Shown: piece after piece, positions 25,974-41,210 of the stretch
How positions within the stretch are numbered: position 1 is the stretch's first letter
Layout of the letters: each line of letters opens with the position of its first letter
DNA from: Anoplolepis gracilipes
Taxonomy: Eukaryota; Arthropoda; Insecta; Hymenoptera; Formicidae
Direction of reading: 5' to 3'
DNA length: 64,000 nucleotides
Assembly: GCF_047496725.1 (NCBI RefSeq)
Contig: NC_132980.1
Coordinates: forward strand, 9,530,572-9,594,571
Position numbers and translations under genes: made by a program
Notes under the pieces: model-generated
What the model was told of the DNA's origin: nothing
The model's input: only the letters and a program-made list of their open reading frames with translations
The model's database searches: none

Positions 25974-25980
25974 CGTATAT
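25865..25980. repeat. Compound (AC)n-(AT)n microsatellite, about 115 bp
   Basis: AC units pass into repeated AT tracts interrupted by TTTAT and ACATAT. The longest compound AT-type tract in the window. It gives a meaningless Ile/Tyr-rich open frame. Confidence 0.96.
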
Positions 25981-26346
25981 GCGCGGCATCATATACGCAC
26001 ATATCCGCGCCATTAATTCGCAATCTATTTATTTACCGCGATATCGCGCGCCGCACGTATAAACGTGGCGGCGTTTGATCCCCTCGCGCCTATATGCATA
26101 ACAATGCTGCTCGATCCCGGCCCGGCTTTCGTGAGATAAATGCGCTTCTCCGCGCGGCGCGCGGCGCGCTGCCGGTGCGGAGCTGCGGTTATTCCGGGCG
26201 CTCAATTATCTTCGCACAATGAGAGAGCCGATCGCGACACAGCTCCACGCGCCGTGTGTTTCGCGAATTCGGATCGGCTAAATTTAATTCGCAGCGAGAG
26301 ATTTAATGAAATTTAATTTTTTTAATACAAGAGTTTAAACTTTAGG
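25981..26346. other. CpG-rich patch beside the AT microsatellite
   Basis: Sharp switch from the AT repeat to very CpG-rich DNA. The core at 26151-26170 is almost pure CG and nearly self-complementary. No coding frame supported. A regulatory element is possible but unproven. Confidence 0.5.
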
Positions 26347-26445
26347 TTTTTTTTTTTTTTTCTTTTTTTTTTTCTTTTTTTACATTACATCTCCTCGTTA
26401 AAAGTAGACATCTGTGTAGTATATTTTTGAAGCGTTTCTGAATTT

Positions 26446-26482
<37 letters not shown>
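26347..26482. repeat. Two long poly-T tracts
   Basis: Poly-T at 26347-26381 (two C interruptions) and 26447-26482 (36 perfect T), separated by about 65 bp of unique sequence. They may be the tails of two minus-strand retroposed insertions, or slippage products. No retroelement body was identified. Confidence 0.9.
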
Positions 26483-26807
26483 CTCTAACTCTTTCAAGTA
26501 TATCTTTGGTATTTTGTTAAATTTTTCTAGAGGTGAAATTTAGCCGGTTTAAATTATCAGACAGGGAGATATTTGATAACGCAAATAGCTTCGGAAGTAC
26601 GTCGGTTCCCTTCTATTTTTTGTGAACGTCGAACGAGAAATGAATGTAACACGGGGAAAAGGGGAGGAGTGGAGGAAATGGATAGAGAGAGCGAGGAAAT
26701 GATGGGCGAGAGAAAGAACGGCAGCGAAGCCTTACGTAATATATAGACCTCCGTGTCGTTGACAGATGACAGGAGCGTCTTCTCTGCTGCCAGAACAACC
26801 GAGGTTG

Positions 26808-26810
<3 letters not shown>
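26483..26810. other. Non-coding interval
   Basis: Nothing recognised. The 149-codon minus-strand frame here owes its length to the adjacent CT repeat. Confidence 0.55.
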
Positions 26811-26868
<58 letters not shown>

Positions 26869-26897
26869 CTCTCTCTGTCTCTCTCTTTCTCTCTCTG
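26811..26897. repeat. (CT)n microsatellite with GTAT/GT interruptions
   Basis: About 87 bp. The first 54 bp or so are perfect; later units are broken by GTAT, GT and TT. Reads as Arg-Glu repeats on the minus strand. Confidence 0.96.
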
Positions 26898-29175
<2,278 letters not shown>

Positions 29176-30278
29176 AGTGCAGCCTTGCTATCCCAGAATA
29201 TTATATATGTAGTATATGTGCATGCCTGCGCGCGCGGTGCATTAAGTTCATCATAGCGGATATAGATGAACCAATAATTGAAATACCGATGGATGATCGC
29301 TAAAGGAGAGTGTTTAATTATATAAAGCATAGAATTCTACACACGGTAGATTGACAAGTTTACAAGATTCCGAACCGATTTCGGAATCAGATATAATATT
29401 ACGTGTCGTTGATAAAAATTGTCTAAAATATTGATGATTGGGTCAGCGAATTGTTACGAATTAACGTAAAGAGTAAATGCTTTAATACTTTATTTTGCAC
29501 GGTTACTGTGTACAAGTAAGTAATGATCTTTTCCTTGTTTGTAACCGTAGAGTACCTATACATTTTCGTAAACCGAAACTTGCTTTCCGTACACATGTGT
29601 ACACTTAAGTTAACGATATATGCAGCCGTGTCGCTCAAACGTCGTGTCTTACAGGCAGTTTCAAACGATGACGAGAGGCTGCAGTTCTTGTCTCATATCT
29701 CTACCCGCGATGATGGGTTTTGCCTTTCCTCGCGAATCTTAATCTATCTAAACTTGTTTTCGACATCAGCCTTTGACGCACGTGACTGTTCATTTTCGTG
29801 TCGTTTCGAGCGAATTTTGCAGCCGACGTGCTTACACACGTCTTTCTCATCCTTTCGCGACAGCCGAGCTTTGATCAAATATTTACGGCCGGGATTGCCT
29901 TTATTTTGTCGTCTTCTCGTCGTGCCAACCCCTTCGCCTAAATAGTGCCTCCTTTTTATCAATATGCCGTGTTGCGGAGTGTTTTCGATCTTTGCAATAT
30001 AAATCATAAAAATAATTACGCGGCGAGAAGTCGATGTGGGAGAAGTTAATCCTCGTGTCACGCGAGCGGAACATCGGCGCGAAATTCCAACGGGATACGC
30101 GGCAGGAGATTATCGATTTTTCCTCTCTCATCCTCCCCGCATTAACCATTTATAAAGCGCCGTAAATGCGAGTCCTCGCTGCGAGGTTTTCTTAATATCC
30201 GCGTGTCACACGGAATCCTCTATCAATGACACTCGCGCCGTCGGCCGCTTTCGGAACATTAGCCGGAATTACTCCCTC

Positions 30279-30281
<3 letters not shown>
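29176..30281. other. Non-coding interval
   Basis: Overlapping frames of 70-140 codons on both strands at 29423-30149 show no domain. A perfect 9-bp stem with a 5-base loop lies at 29366-29388 (GATTCCGAA / TTCGGAATC). Confidence 0.5.
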
Positions 30282-30321
<40 letters not shown>

Positions 30322-30333
30322 AAGATAGATAGC
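30282..30333. repeat. (GA)n microsatellite
   Basis: About 36 bp of GA grading into AAAG and GATA units. Confidence 0.95.
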
Positions 30334-31891
30334 ACACATGCGGCGAATGTGCGATTCTCGCAGTAAACTCTCATGGCAGAAAAAAAAATATCACGCAATT
30401 GTGCAGGAATTCTTTTCGCAGAAAATATTTATGTTATCTGTAATTACACAGGATGTCGTCGCGACTCCCGGTAATCATTGTGAGAAAAAAAGAGTTTGCT
30501 GCGACATCTGTTTGTTGAAGGGATGTTAAATGCTCTGTAAATAATACGTGATGTACGATTTTCTTCTAAACTATTGCATCGATCTTTGCAAATTTTTTGT
30601 TCGTATTTTTTTTTAAACATGCAGGTCGTTTATTAAATTTGCTGAGCTATGTCTAGTATCAGTGGTTTCGTGGTTATCTATTTTTTATTTTCCCTATATT
30701 GAAATAATAATTTGAGGTACACATACTGTTGTAATATAATCGATATCGTTGAAAATGTACTGCTTAAAAGATTATATTATTTTTTTAGATTGCGATAATT
30801 TGGAAAAAAATGTTTAAAATTTTTATCATGATTTTTATATACAATTTGTAAAATTTTAAATTTATTTGTAAACTTCTCAATTATTATAATTTGTAAAATT
30901 GTAAATTTAAAGATAATTACTTTATAATTTTAAAAAGATAACTTTATTGAAAAAGAGTTTTGAAATTAAAAAAATATAAAAAGCTTTGAAAGTCAGTTAA
31001 AAAAAATATATGTGTATATAAAATATCGTGGAAATTCAGAAAAAAATTTTATTTAGTTTTATTAAAATTCCACTTCTTCAAAATATGATACATTACGCGC
31101 TGTACGCGATATGGGTAGCTTTTAATATAGAATATTACATTGGGATCGCTAAAAACGTAAAGCGAGTAAAACGACTTCGTGACTAAATGAAGGCTTACAA
31201 TTAAACATGCATTAGGAGATGCGCTACTCCCAGCTGCTGCAAATGAAATCGATAATGTAACGACAATTTTTTTCGATTTTACGGAGCCGACAGCTATATT
31301 GCTAATGAGAGCCAATTTGTACATACTTTCGCATTAATATCTCGTTGGAGGGTCGAGCCAATTTCTGTCATGCGATCACATCAGATCGTGTCGGGATCTT
31401 GTAGCTATTCGTCACGTGTGCGCGAAAATATGACTGCAGTCACGGAAGTCGCTCGTTTCTTTTCGACAGCGTCGTGACATCATGAAATCGACAGCATCTC
31501 ATCTCTTTTCTCTCCCTTTCTTCGCTCTTTTTATGTAATCAATACTCACACTCGCAAATACTCATGTTTCACGACTGACGCATTTCCATACAATTCCGGA
31601 ACAATTGTTAGAGGTATCATGTATCTCGTGTCTGCTATATTTAACGCCGTAATTAGCGCGAAACGTATATCTCTCGAGAGTCGACGAGCTCGTGTCGTTG
31701 TGGACAAGGCGCAAAGCCTTTTCGCGATAATTGAACGATCACGGCCCATTTACCACCGTTCGCGTCTCTCCAAGACGGTATGTAAGTGCGTCGCGGGTTT
31801 ACGCAACAGGGCACGGCACAACAAATATTTTGGCACGGGTTGGTATAGTCGCCGTCAAACGCAACCGTTTCGCAATCATAGAATTCGCCCA

Positions 31892-31934
31892 TCGTCGTTG
31901 TCGTCGTCTTCGTCGTCTTCGTCGTCTTCGTCGG
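31892..31934. repeat. (TCG/TCT)n trinucleotide repeat
   Basis: Imperfect GTCGTC/TTCGTC units of about 43 bp. It gives poly-Ser or Lys-Thr-Thr runs in chance frames. Confidence 0.85.
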
Positions 31935-34900
31935 CCCGCGCGCGCCAAATGGCCGAGCCGGCACCCCCTCCTCTCCTTTCCGGAAAGCGTTCCCGAATAA
32001 TTAGTCGCGGGTCAAGGCTCGCGCGATGCTACGGGCAACAAAACAGCGCCTGGCTTTAACAAAACGAAAATAGGAGGGACTTGGTGCGGCCTCGAGCCGC
32101 TCGAGGAGACGAATTCGATTTTTCGTCAGGCCGTGCATAGCATGGCCTATATTTGAATTCTTTAATTGATAGATGTGCCATGTGAATCGCGTGCCGTGGA
32201 CGCGCATTGTCGGCCCGGGGCCACCGAGTAGCGGGAAAGGATATCAGCTCGGTCGTGCCGTCGTTTAAAAGGGTTGTCGCGCTTGCAAAAATTGATTTTC
32301 TCCCCCCCCCCCCCTGCCCGTCGCTTATTTGTCGCAGTATTTCAGCTGCAATTATCCCGCAAAATAATGCAGCCGACAATGTTGGCCCGCGCGAGAATTA
32401 TTAATCATCGTTGAATTTATTCTATCTAAATAAACGTGCCACTAATTTTCTTGGTCTTTTTTTTTTTTTTATTGTTATAAACATCATATTTTTATCCGCT
32501 TGTTTAGACTTTATCGTCCACTGCGCGATAAGCAAGAGTTAGCAGTATATATACAATTGTAAAAAAAAAATCTTTTACAGTAGTCGCACCTCCTATCTTT
32601 AAAACTCTTCATTAGCAGATGTCATAGACTCAATTTTTTTTCTTTATAGTAGTTTTTCTTACAGTGAGATATAAGAAATCTTGGCTCGGGAATTTTGTAG
32701 AAATATTGGGGTTTAAACATGCTCTCTTTTTTTTATATACGCTCGTAGATATTTGCTTTTAGAGTTATATTGCATGTTTCGCATAGTTTATAACAGAGTT
32801 ATGTTACATGCATTCCTCAATAGAACTATATAGCAAACTTAATATAATCAACTTTATTCATTTATTCTCAAAATATAGTAAACTTTATTCGTTTATTCTC
32901 TCTCTCTTTCTTTCTCTGTCTCTCTATATAAATAACGCTATAGTTTTGAGTCTATTTTTCTTCGATGGGGGGAAGAAGAAGTGCAGCGAGTCGCGCGAGT
33001 TTTTCGCTGATACATTTTGCGGCACGCAACTCGGCTTGAATTTGCGTTACCACGTGGATGTTTCGTGTCGCATCTGTCGGCGAAGGAGGAAGATAAATCC
33101 GGGATCTGGCGGCGGTTTTTCGACGGACTTGGCATTTGCGGAGGTCTCGACGGGGTTTTGCATGCGAGCAGCCCTCGACGAGAGATCGCATTATCCTATA
33201 TCTCCGGTGATCTCTACCGCGGAAACTCTCGTGTTTCCGTTCGAGTTTTGGTCAGTCGGCGAAGCGGTGAAAATGTGGGTTCGTTAGAAACCACGTAACG
33301 TAGTTAGACGAGGGATTAAGGGCATTCGAAGATATTCAGGTTTGCGATTGCAATCAGCTGACTCGGTGTGGTCGAGTGGTTGGATGCGTGCCGATCTCGT
33401 TGATTAGATCGCGTGAAAGGTTTTGCTTCGACAAGAAATTCACTGCAATAATATATAGGTAATACATATCGGTGCGAAATAAAAATGTAATTTAAAAGGT
33501 ACGATCTTGAAAGAAAATATTAAAAAATTGTAAAAACGCATTGAGAATTTAAAAAATCATTTATAAATTTTTTTTAAGTCTTTGTTAAATTATTTTATAG
33601 TCTTTTTTAAAGTTACCTTTAGTTTAGTCCTTCCTCTTGCGATCTCTAACGATCTATACGAATAGATATTTCAACAGTAACATGAATGTCAATCGGCTTA
33701 ATAGACCGGCTCGTTCTCTAATTGCTTAGAATCTGAATTACCCGAGAAAAGGCGCGTTTGCTGAGTCCGGGAAAAATGAGCTCGGACATCCGGACGAATC
33801 GATTATTCTTCGAGGAGTTAAGTCGAATCGCGCGCAAGCGTTCGCTCGTAATTACGGTGCCGATAATGATCGTCTCTTCGTCTCGAGATTCGCGCAATAA
33901 TGAGTGCCGCTTAATCCCATCTTCGTGAAATTATCCCGGATTGCACGGTGCGCTCTGATTATCCGCTTTTAATTCTGAAAGTTTCCCAGAACAAAATATT
34001 CGTTACGGAGACGGTAATTGTGAATTTTGGTTGCAACATTCTGAATATTTAAAGTTCTCTTTAATATTTATGCAGCAAATTTGTGCCGTGTAATATAAAA
34101 TGTGAGCATGCAGTAAAGATTTGGCAGAATTTTCGCGAAAATTTATACGCGCGTAATTTGTAGCACATTTCCTTTCTTCATGGAGTTTCTATACTGTCAA
34201 TCAATACGTGCATTGTTACATCCGAATGTAATTAAAAATAGCAAAAACAGATCGGGCCGGGCGATCGATTGACAAGTTTGAACATTCACGTACTATATAT
34301 GTATTAATGTAAATTTCGTGTTTTCCCTCTGTCCGTGATAATGCTTTTCAATAATGTAGTACAGAGAAACACGTTGGTAGTCGCTGAAATTTTGCTGTTT
34401 ATGTAAATGGAATTGCAACGGAGAGATGAAAAGTTTCCTCAAGTTCTCTTCTGTTCGGCAGCTCTCACTAGTAAACTTTTTAAATTTGTACGGATAGCTA
34501 ATTATCTTTGTAATCGGCGAAAACTGCGGATATTTTTATCACGTTTAAAGTCTAAAAATAAAATAAAATAATACCCACGACAGCGAGAAATTTTTTTTTT
34601 CACGTCAAAGAGACACGGATAATATTAGTCGAGATAATTTCGAATGAACTTGACACGTGTATGGATTGCCGAAAAAATAACACACGGCGCTCTCGATATA
34701 TTCTCGAGGAAAGAAATACGTGAATGTTACAGAGAGGAACGTTTGCCCATTGCATTTACTCGACTCGACGACGACAATTGCTCGAGCACAGAGTGTCTTA
34801 AAAATCAGAAGAGTTCCATCCTGAGAGTTTGAAATTTCGTTTCCAATCGATATCACAAAGCGTAGTTTCATATCGCGCGACCCGTTTCCCGTCTGTCTTT

Positions 34901-35201
34901 TTTATTCGCGTTTCGATGGAGCAAAGCGTCGATGAAGAAGTACGTACTTTGCACGCGAATGCCGATACAGCAGCGCGATACGTTATATTTTCCTTGGAAG
35001 GTGGCAGCTTCCGGGAAAACGGGCGGAAAACTTGTGTGTCAGGGATATAAATGATGGACGATGAAGGCGCGTAGCGAGATTTATCCTCGAGATTTGCATT
35101 ATTATATCTAAGATATTGAACGACTCTGAGGACAATGTCGGAAGTAGGTTGCGGCCTGACAAGGTAGACGGCTTGTAATATGACGATATTACGACAGTTA
35201 A

Positions 35202-35246
35202 AGAGAGAGAGAGAGAGAGAGAGAGTTAGAGAAAGAGAAAGAGAAA
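35202..35246. repeat. (GA)n microsatellite
   Basis: GA repeat of about 24 bp grading into GAGAAA units. Confidence 0.93.
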
Positions 35247-35687
35247 AGCCTGCATTTTAACGGTCTGCCATTGAGTCACCTCGTTGTCGCTAAAAAGACT
35301 CTTCTCGACATTAACGCGTTAGAACCGCGGGGCTTAAAATGGCCTCGTTAACTTTTCCGTTATTTTCGGTGAAACAATGAGATCTCCGAGATATATCGCG
35401 CTGGCATTTACCCCGCGCTTGACAAGAGACTCACAACGATAATGCACGTATCCCATTCCGGTTTTCGCGCTGCGAAACACGGTAATTTCGCCACACGAGT
35501 GTTTATGAGCGTGCAATTAGTACCAGACAAAAATGTTTATCTGCGAAACAGAAAAAGATATCAACTGTATGCAAATGAAGCGTAATGTAGAAGAGCGAGC
35601 TAATAAATTAATTTTTGCCTTTCTAGCGCGTCGTTTAATTAATTGCGATCGCTCATTTAGTTAAAATAAAATTTTCGTCCGTCAATA

Positions 35688-36250
35688 GGGTAAACTAGGG
35701 TATGATGGCCATAGGCTGTAATTTCTTTCAATAATCGCTACATAGCGCGCTTTTTTAGTCATTATCAAAGCTAATCGATATTTACACTAGTTTACGTGCA
35801 TACATTATTCGAAATAACGATATTGTGAATCTTATATCATACTTTTACTTTTGACTACCTGCAAAGTTTTTCATTTGTCCACTAAAAACTTACGTTATAA
35901 CGTCGAATAAATTACAGTTAAGCTATCGTAATCGATGTTAGACACATTATAAAGATATGTAAATTGTTACATGACTTATAATTTTTATTTTCGTTTTTAC
36001 TATTTTTTTTTTATAAATATTATGGCCATCTTTTCCTTAAAAGTTGGATAAGATGGTCATGATGCTTATGTTGTACTATTTTGATAATATAAAATTTCTA
36101 TGAAATAAATATTTTCCTTTTAATTTCGATAATATTACGTAATTTAAGCTTCAGTAAAGATAATATGCCAAACACTGTTAAAAAATAACGAAAATAAAAG
36201 TATGTTTTTTGCATTTTAAAAAACTATGGCCATCTTACCCGAGTTTACCC
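35688..36250 (+). mobile_element. Non-autonomous DNA transposon (MITE), family A copy 2
   Basis: 563 bp, flanked by TA (35686-35687 and 36251-36252). The ends are the cleanest of the four copies: in the first 27 bases, 25 match the reverse complement of the right end. It shares with copy 3 a small insertion (AACTTACGTTATAACG, where copies 1 and 4 read AACTGTTATAACG) and many substitutions, so these two belong to one subfamily. The middle has an internal inverted pair, ATGGCCATCTT near 36022 and AAGATGGTCAT near 36050, that repeats the terminal motif. No coding capacity. Confidence 0.92.
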
Positions 36251-36252
36251 TA

Positions 36253-39200
36253 AATTATTTTCTGATCGTGCGCGATCTTTGTTACTTGTCGATCAGAGTA
36301 AAAGACTCGTTTATAATCTGAGGCTGAGAGCCTCATTTCCCCGACAATTGAGTAGTAGATACGGCGGGCTGAAGGAGGCTCTCGATATCCCTTTCGGGCC
36401 GGTACGAGGGGTTAATTCGAATAACTATAGAGAAGTCGTCTCGTCGGCGAAGGTCTAAGGGAAGATGTTACAACCGGGACGGGACAGTCATACGATAGTA
36501 TTATAGCGATGAGATCGCGCGCCACGTCGCGTATTTTATGCAGAGTGTATATGTGCCGAGGTGTCCCGACAGAGGGGGCCAGCTTGTCTATGCGTCGTAA
36601 GATTTCCTAGGGGATAAGACACACGGTAGCACCGACTTTGGGTATATCGACATCGTGAACAAGATATCTCGCGAAGAAGAAGAGAGAGAAAGAGAGAGAA
36701 ATAACGGACCTTGGATAATTCAAGTTAAACTTATATTTATCACAGGAAGCTTAACTAATTGTAATCTCCCTCGGGGAAAGAGGAAAAAGGGAGATTTATA
36801 TTAATTTTATATTGTATAATTAATATTAAATATTATATATTTAAAATTAATATGAAATATTAGACATAAAATTTATTGTAATATTTTACTTTCGTGCTGT
36901 GAAAATAATAATAATCTTTCTCAATAGTAGACGACATTAAAATTCTGCGCTCTTTCCATTTCGATTACTCTCAAGTCAAATATCAAATGCTTCTCGAAGA
37001 AGACTCGAAGACAAAAAGAAAAAGAAATTGTCGCCGTCTCGTACGGGTAGCCTTGTACTCGCTTATCACGCGCTTCTTACACGTCGCTTCTTCTCGTTTA
37101 ATGATCCTCGGTTGCTTCACGGCATTTGCATGCGCGACAAGGAGAAAGGAGAAGTGCAAATCGGTCGCGTCGAGTATTTGCACGTGCCGTTGCGCACAGA
37201 GATGCGATCGCTCTAGACCCTTAAAATGTACAAAAGCACGTACGAACGGAACGCGGAAATCAGATATAATCGGGTTGTAATCGATCGTAATTAAAAAAGA
37301 TTGTAATATTCTTTTTTTTTTTATACGAAGGTTACGAGAGAAATTGCATTTATTGAGTATCATGATGTAAAAATATCTCAATAAACTCTCTATTAGGTCA
37401 CACACAACGGATTATCGGACGAGTCGCGCTGTTTTTCCGATAATTGTCCAGCTGAAATGAAATTCCCCGATTGAAGGTGAAAAGAGACAATGCACGCTCC
37501 CGCATGGCGAAGCGAGAAAGCCGCGATCCTTTCGTCTTATTCGCATTTATGAGAAACGCGGAATCGGATTTATATACGTCGATAGAGTCCCTGCGCGCTC
37601 GCGCGTAGGATTATTTCCAGAAACTTGGTTAAGCCGCAATCTCTCCAGTTGTTGCCGCGCGGATCGCAGGAGGATGGATTTCGAGCTATATACTTTTCAA
37701 AGAGCACACGCCAAATCGGGCTTCTGAACCGCGATTACGGTGAACGCGACAAACTTATATCTTACGGCGATATATATCACGGGAAAAGATAATAAGATTG
37801 AAAATTTCATCAAAATAAGTGTTGAGAGAAATGTTCGTAAACACACGAGAGAGGGAAAAAGATTTTTCCCGAGCGATAGAAAATTTAGGAAACGAGAAAT
37901 GTGCGACTAGATGAAATGTAAGATATGAATTTAAGACATGTTTTATTCTTTTTTGTTAGACAACATCATTTCCAGCTTTTGCGAAAGCAGAGTTTGTTAC
38001 TTTTGAAATTCGGGTAAGAGCAGAAGCGGAAGATCATCTTTGCGAAAAGTGTCTATACGCAATCTGCAAAATGCATATTTTGATGACGATAAAAATATGC
38101 ACGTGGCGATTCGTGTGCAGCATCGGGCAGCGTTACATTTGGCCGACGGCCACCTTACCTGCACTTATTAGGGAGATGCTCTATTCGCGGTGCGAACAGC
38201 ACGTGCCGAGAGTTTCAAGGCGAGTAACTGCGTACACGCTTGCGATGAATGCTCGGTGACACATGTGTGGACCGTGACCTGTCATCGGCCATCGCGAGAT
38301 AGATTCGTTGCCAAGCCATCATTTTTTGATCGAAGACGAATAGCTTTGAATATACATAGAGAATGTAATAGGTACATCTCGCGTCGCGGGTGAACGTGAA
38401 TACGAGAAGATATTATATCCGCGTCGTTGTTTATAAATATTTGACTGTTGGACGGATATACGGCGCCTAATCTAGGCGCGTTTTACGGGAAAAGAAAGCA
38501 ATCGATGTGGCAGCGAACGCGCACTTTGCCACACGCGAGTCGTTCGGACGCGCATGTGTTTTTTTGTTGCTAACACATTGCGATTTCATAGCGAGCATGA
38601 CAGTGACGACTGCTGGCTAGCCCGACGGCAGATGAAATAACGTGTAGGATTACCGACGTTTAGGAATTGAGAAACGGTTTTGTTTCCCCCCTGCGGGTAT
38701 AAACGAACGTCATGTCTGTTTTATAGGCCCGGACAAACGGTTCGACATACATGACGAACGTTACGCTACGAAATGTTTTTAGAACGCAGGTACGATTATT
38801 ATTTTATACCATCGAGATGGCGTTTCTTGTTTTTATTTCGCCGCTTTTATTATCTTTTATTATTATTTTATGGAAATACAGTCATGAGAGTTATATATTT
38901 GAAATTCAAAAAATCTTACTCTCTTTACTAACTATTAGGGGAATTATGATTAAGAGAGTCGTTAGTAAAAATAATACTTTCCATTATCAATTGAAAAGAG
39001 AACAGTCATATGAAGGGATTCTTTTACCTCGCATTTTTGCTTTTAATGAGACATCACATAAAGAAAATCAATTCAACGCTATAATTGTCCTAAAGCACAT
39101 TCGTTTTTTTTGTTCCCATTAAAACCACTAAACCTCGAATTCTCCGATATCGAAAAGGCGATCGAGGGCGTGGCATAAAGATTCACTTCTAGGACGAATG

Positions 39201-40610
39201 ATCGTCCATCGACAATGCGAGATGCGCGCTATGCGCAGAAGAAAAGCCATTGGATCGAGCTTTTCGACAGACCGATCGCCTCTGACGCGGTATCTCGCTT
39301 CCGTCTGTCGACATCACTCTGTCGTTATTCACGAAGAGATGATGCCGAAACGTTCGTAGAAAGAGAGAGAAAGTAGAACGACGAGGACGGCGTTTTCGTC
39401 TTAGATTCGAGAAAAACTCGCATCGGAGAAAAACGAATCGTGACATCGACGTGAAATCAATTAGAGTTCACCGCGACAGTTTTTCTGATCGAGCGCTCCT
39501 GCATCGTTATCGACGAGTTATCAAAGTATATTATTATATCGCTCGAGTCTCACTCGCGAGGCGAGAGTTTCGAGAGAGAATCCGATTTTCTATCTGTCTT
39601 TGTCCAAGTTCCATTGCAATAAAATTTCCAGTGATTTTTTTTGCCCAATGACCTATAATCTCTGCATTGAAGGAAGTAATGAAATATTAAGTTTTTCAGT
39701 CTAGACCATTAAATAATACTTCGACCCGGTGCCATAAATACGACATCCGATGGCCTTTTTATCGAAGGTTCCAATATATCCAATTTTTTAAGGAATATAT
39801 AGTCTGGTAATTTATTGGTCGTATAAAGGATAATGAATATAAAATATAGCAATAATAAGTGTATCTCTCGGATGGAGAACAGCGCAGCTGAAAGCCGATT
39901 TTATCTCGCGTCTATAAATCTTCATCTCGCACATTTCAACTCGTTATGTATATATTAGTCGCGTCAATATTTTTACCGTCTATTTAATATGTATTACATT
40001 GAACGCGCGATTGTCTTTCACGTATGGTGCCTCTGATCGTGCCAGGAATGAATTTTGAACGTCCGTGTTAGGTACCGCTCGGACAATTTGTATATTCCCG
40101 TTAGTCACTTGAATTGTGCCGAATATATACGGAAAGTGTTGCGAATGTTCACGCGATAACGCATTTTCGATCAGAGTGAGGGGTAGAGAATTATTATTTG
40201 TCGACGCGCGCGAGCACAGCTGGAGCGTCACACATTGGTCCGCGTACTACTAATTAACTGTTGCGTTGGCTTCAATTAATTACGATGAATACCTCGCGGT
40301 AAAGTAATATCGGTTACACACGCTACGTCCATTGCGAACAGGTTCGGCCAATCAGATAGAATACCGTGAACGAACGATGAAGTTTATGAAAAGCTCAACG
40401 TCGCGTGACACGCTTTTGTTTTCTACACGCAACGTCATCACCGAATGATTATTTTCATATTTTTACATGCGTACATGCATGTACGCGTCACATGCAATAT
40501 ACGTTCTCGTTATATCTTCCTCAATGTGGACAACAAAAAAGGGAACTCTGCGAAAAGCTTTTTGTTCTAAATATACAACGCGAGAATATATATATGTTTC
40601 CAAATGTATG
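36253..40610. other. Non-coding interval
   Basis: GA-rich sequence at about 36.68-36.70 kb and an AT-rich patch at about 36.79-36.92 kb. Frames up to 140 codons at 36983-37405 lie in both directions over the same DNA without domains. Nothing else recognised. Confidence 0.5.
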
Positions 40611-40612
40611 TA

Positions 40613-41164
40613 AGGTAAACTAGGGTATGATGGCCATAGGCTGTAATTTTTTCAATAATCGCTACATAGTGTGCGTTTTTAGTCATTATCAAAGATAATC
40701 GATAATATTTACAGTAGTTTACGTGCATACATTGTTCGAAACAACGATATTGTGAATCTTATATCATACTTTTACTTTTGACTACCTGCAAAGTTTTTCA
40801 TTTGTCCACTAAAAACTTACGTTATAACGTCGAATAAATTACAGTTAAGCTATCGTAATCGATGTTAGACACATTATAAAGATATGTAAATTGTTACATG
40901 ACTTATAATTTTTATTTTCGTTTTCACTATTTTTTTTTTATAAATATTATGGCCATCTTTTCCTTAAAAGTTGGGTAAGATGGCCACGATGCTTATGTTG
41001 TACTGTTTCGATAATATAAAATTTCTATGAAATATTTTCCTTTTAATTTCGATAATATTACGTAATTTAAGCTTCAGTGAAAATAATATGCCAAGCACTG
41101 TTAAAAAATAAATGTATGTTTTTTGCATTTTAAAAAACTATGGCCACCTTACCCGAGTTTACCC
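40613..41164 (+). mobile_element. Non-autonomous DNA transposon (MITE), family A copy 3
   Basis: 552 bp, flanked by TA (40611-40612 and 41165-41166). The first base of the left end is A instead of G (AGGTAAACTAGGG). It is close to copy 2 throughout, including the shared small insertion, but lacks a stretch of about 13 bp before TGTATGTTTTTTGC near the right end. No coding capacity. Confidence 0.92.
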
Positions 41165-41183
41165 TACATTTTGGTCGATTTGG

Positions 41184-41210
41184 AAAAAAAAAAAAAAAAA
41201 AAAAAAAAAA
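41184..41210. repeat. Poly-A tract (27 bp)
   Basis: Uninterrupted A run starting 18 bp after the TA at the end of MITE copy 3. It lies outside the element because copies 1, 2 and 4 have no such tail. Confidence 0.93.

Larger units (their letters stand above)
30334..35685. other. Non-coding interval with alternating AT-rich and CpG-rich parts
   Basis: AT-rich at about 30.54-31.08 kb. CpG-rich at about 31.6-32.4 kb, with opposing frames of 90-146 codons that lack domains. A run of 12 C lies near 32303-32314. A CT-type tract is present at about 32897-32925 and GA-type sequence at 35202-35246. Nothing is supported as a gene. Confidence 0.5.

Noticed and set aside
33360..33460. tRNA-like string (GTGTGGTCGAGTGGTTGGAT) resembling a serine/leucine tRNA A box
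   Set aside because: No matching B box and no acceptor or anticodon stem pairing could be found downstream.
41184..41210. Poly-A tract as the tail of a retroposed element ending at MITE copy 3
   Set aside because: The adjacent element has inverted ends and a TA duplication, so it is a DNA transposon; the A run lies outside it and no retroelement body is seen.
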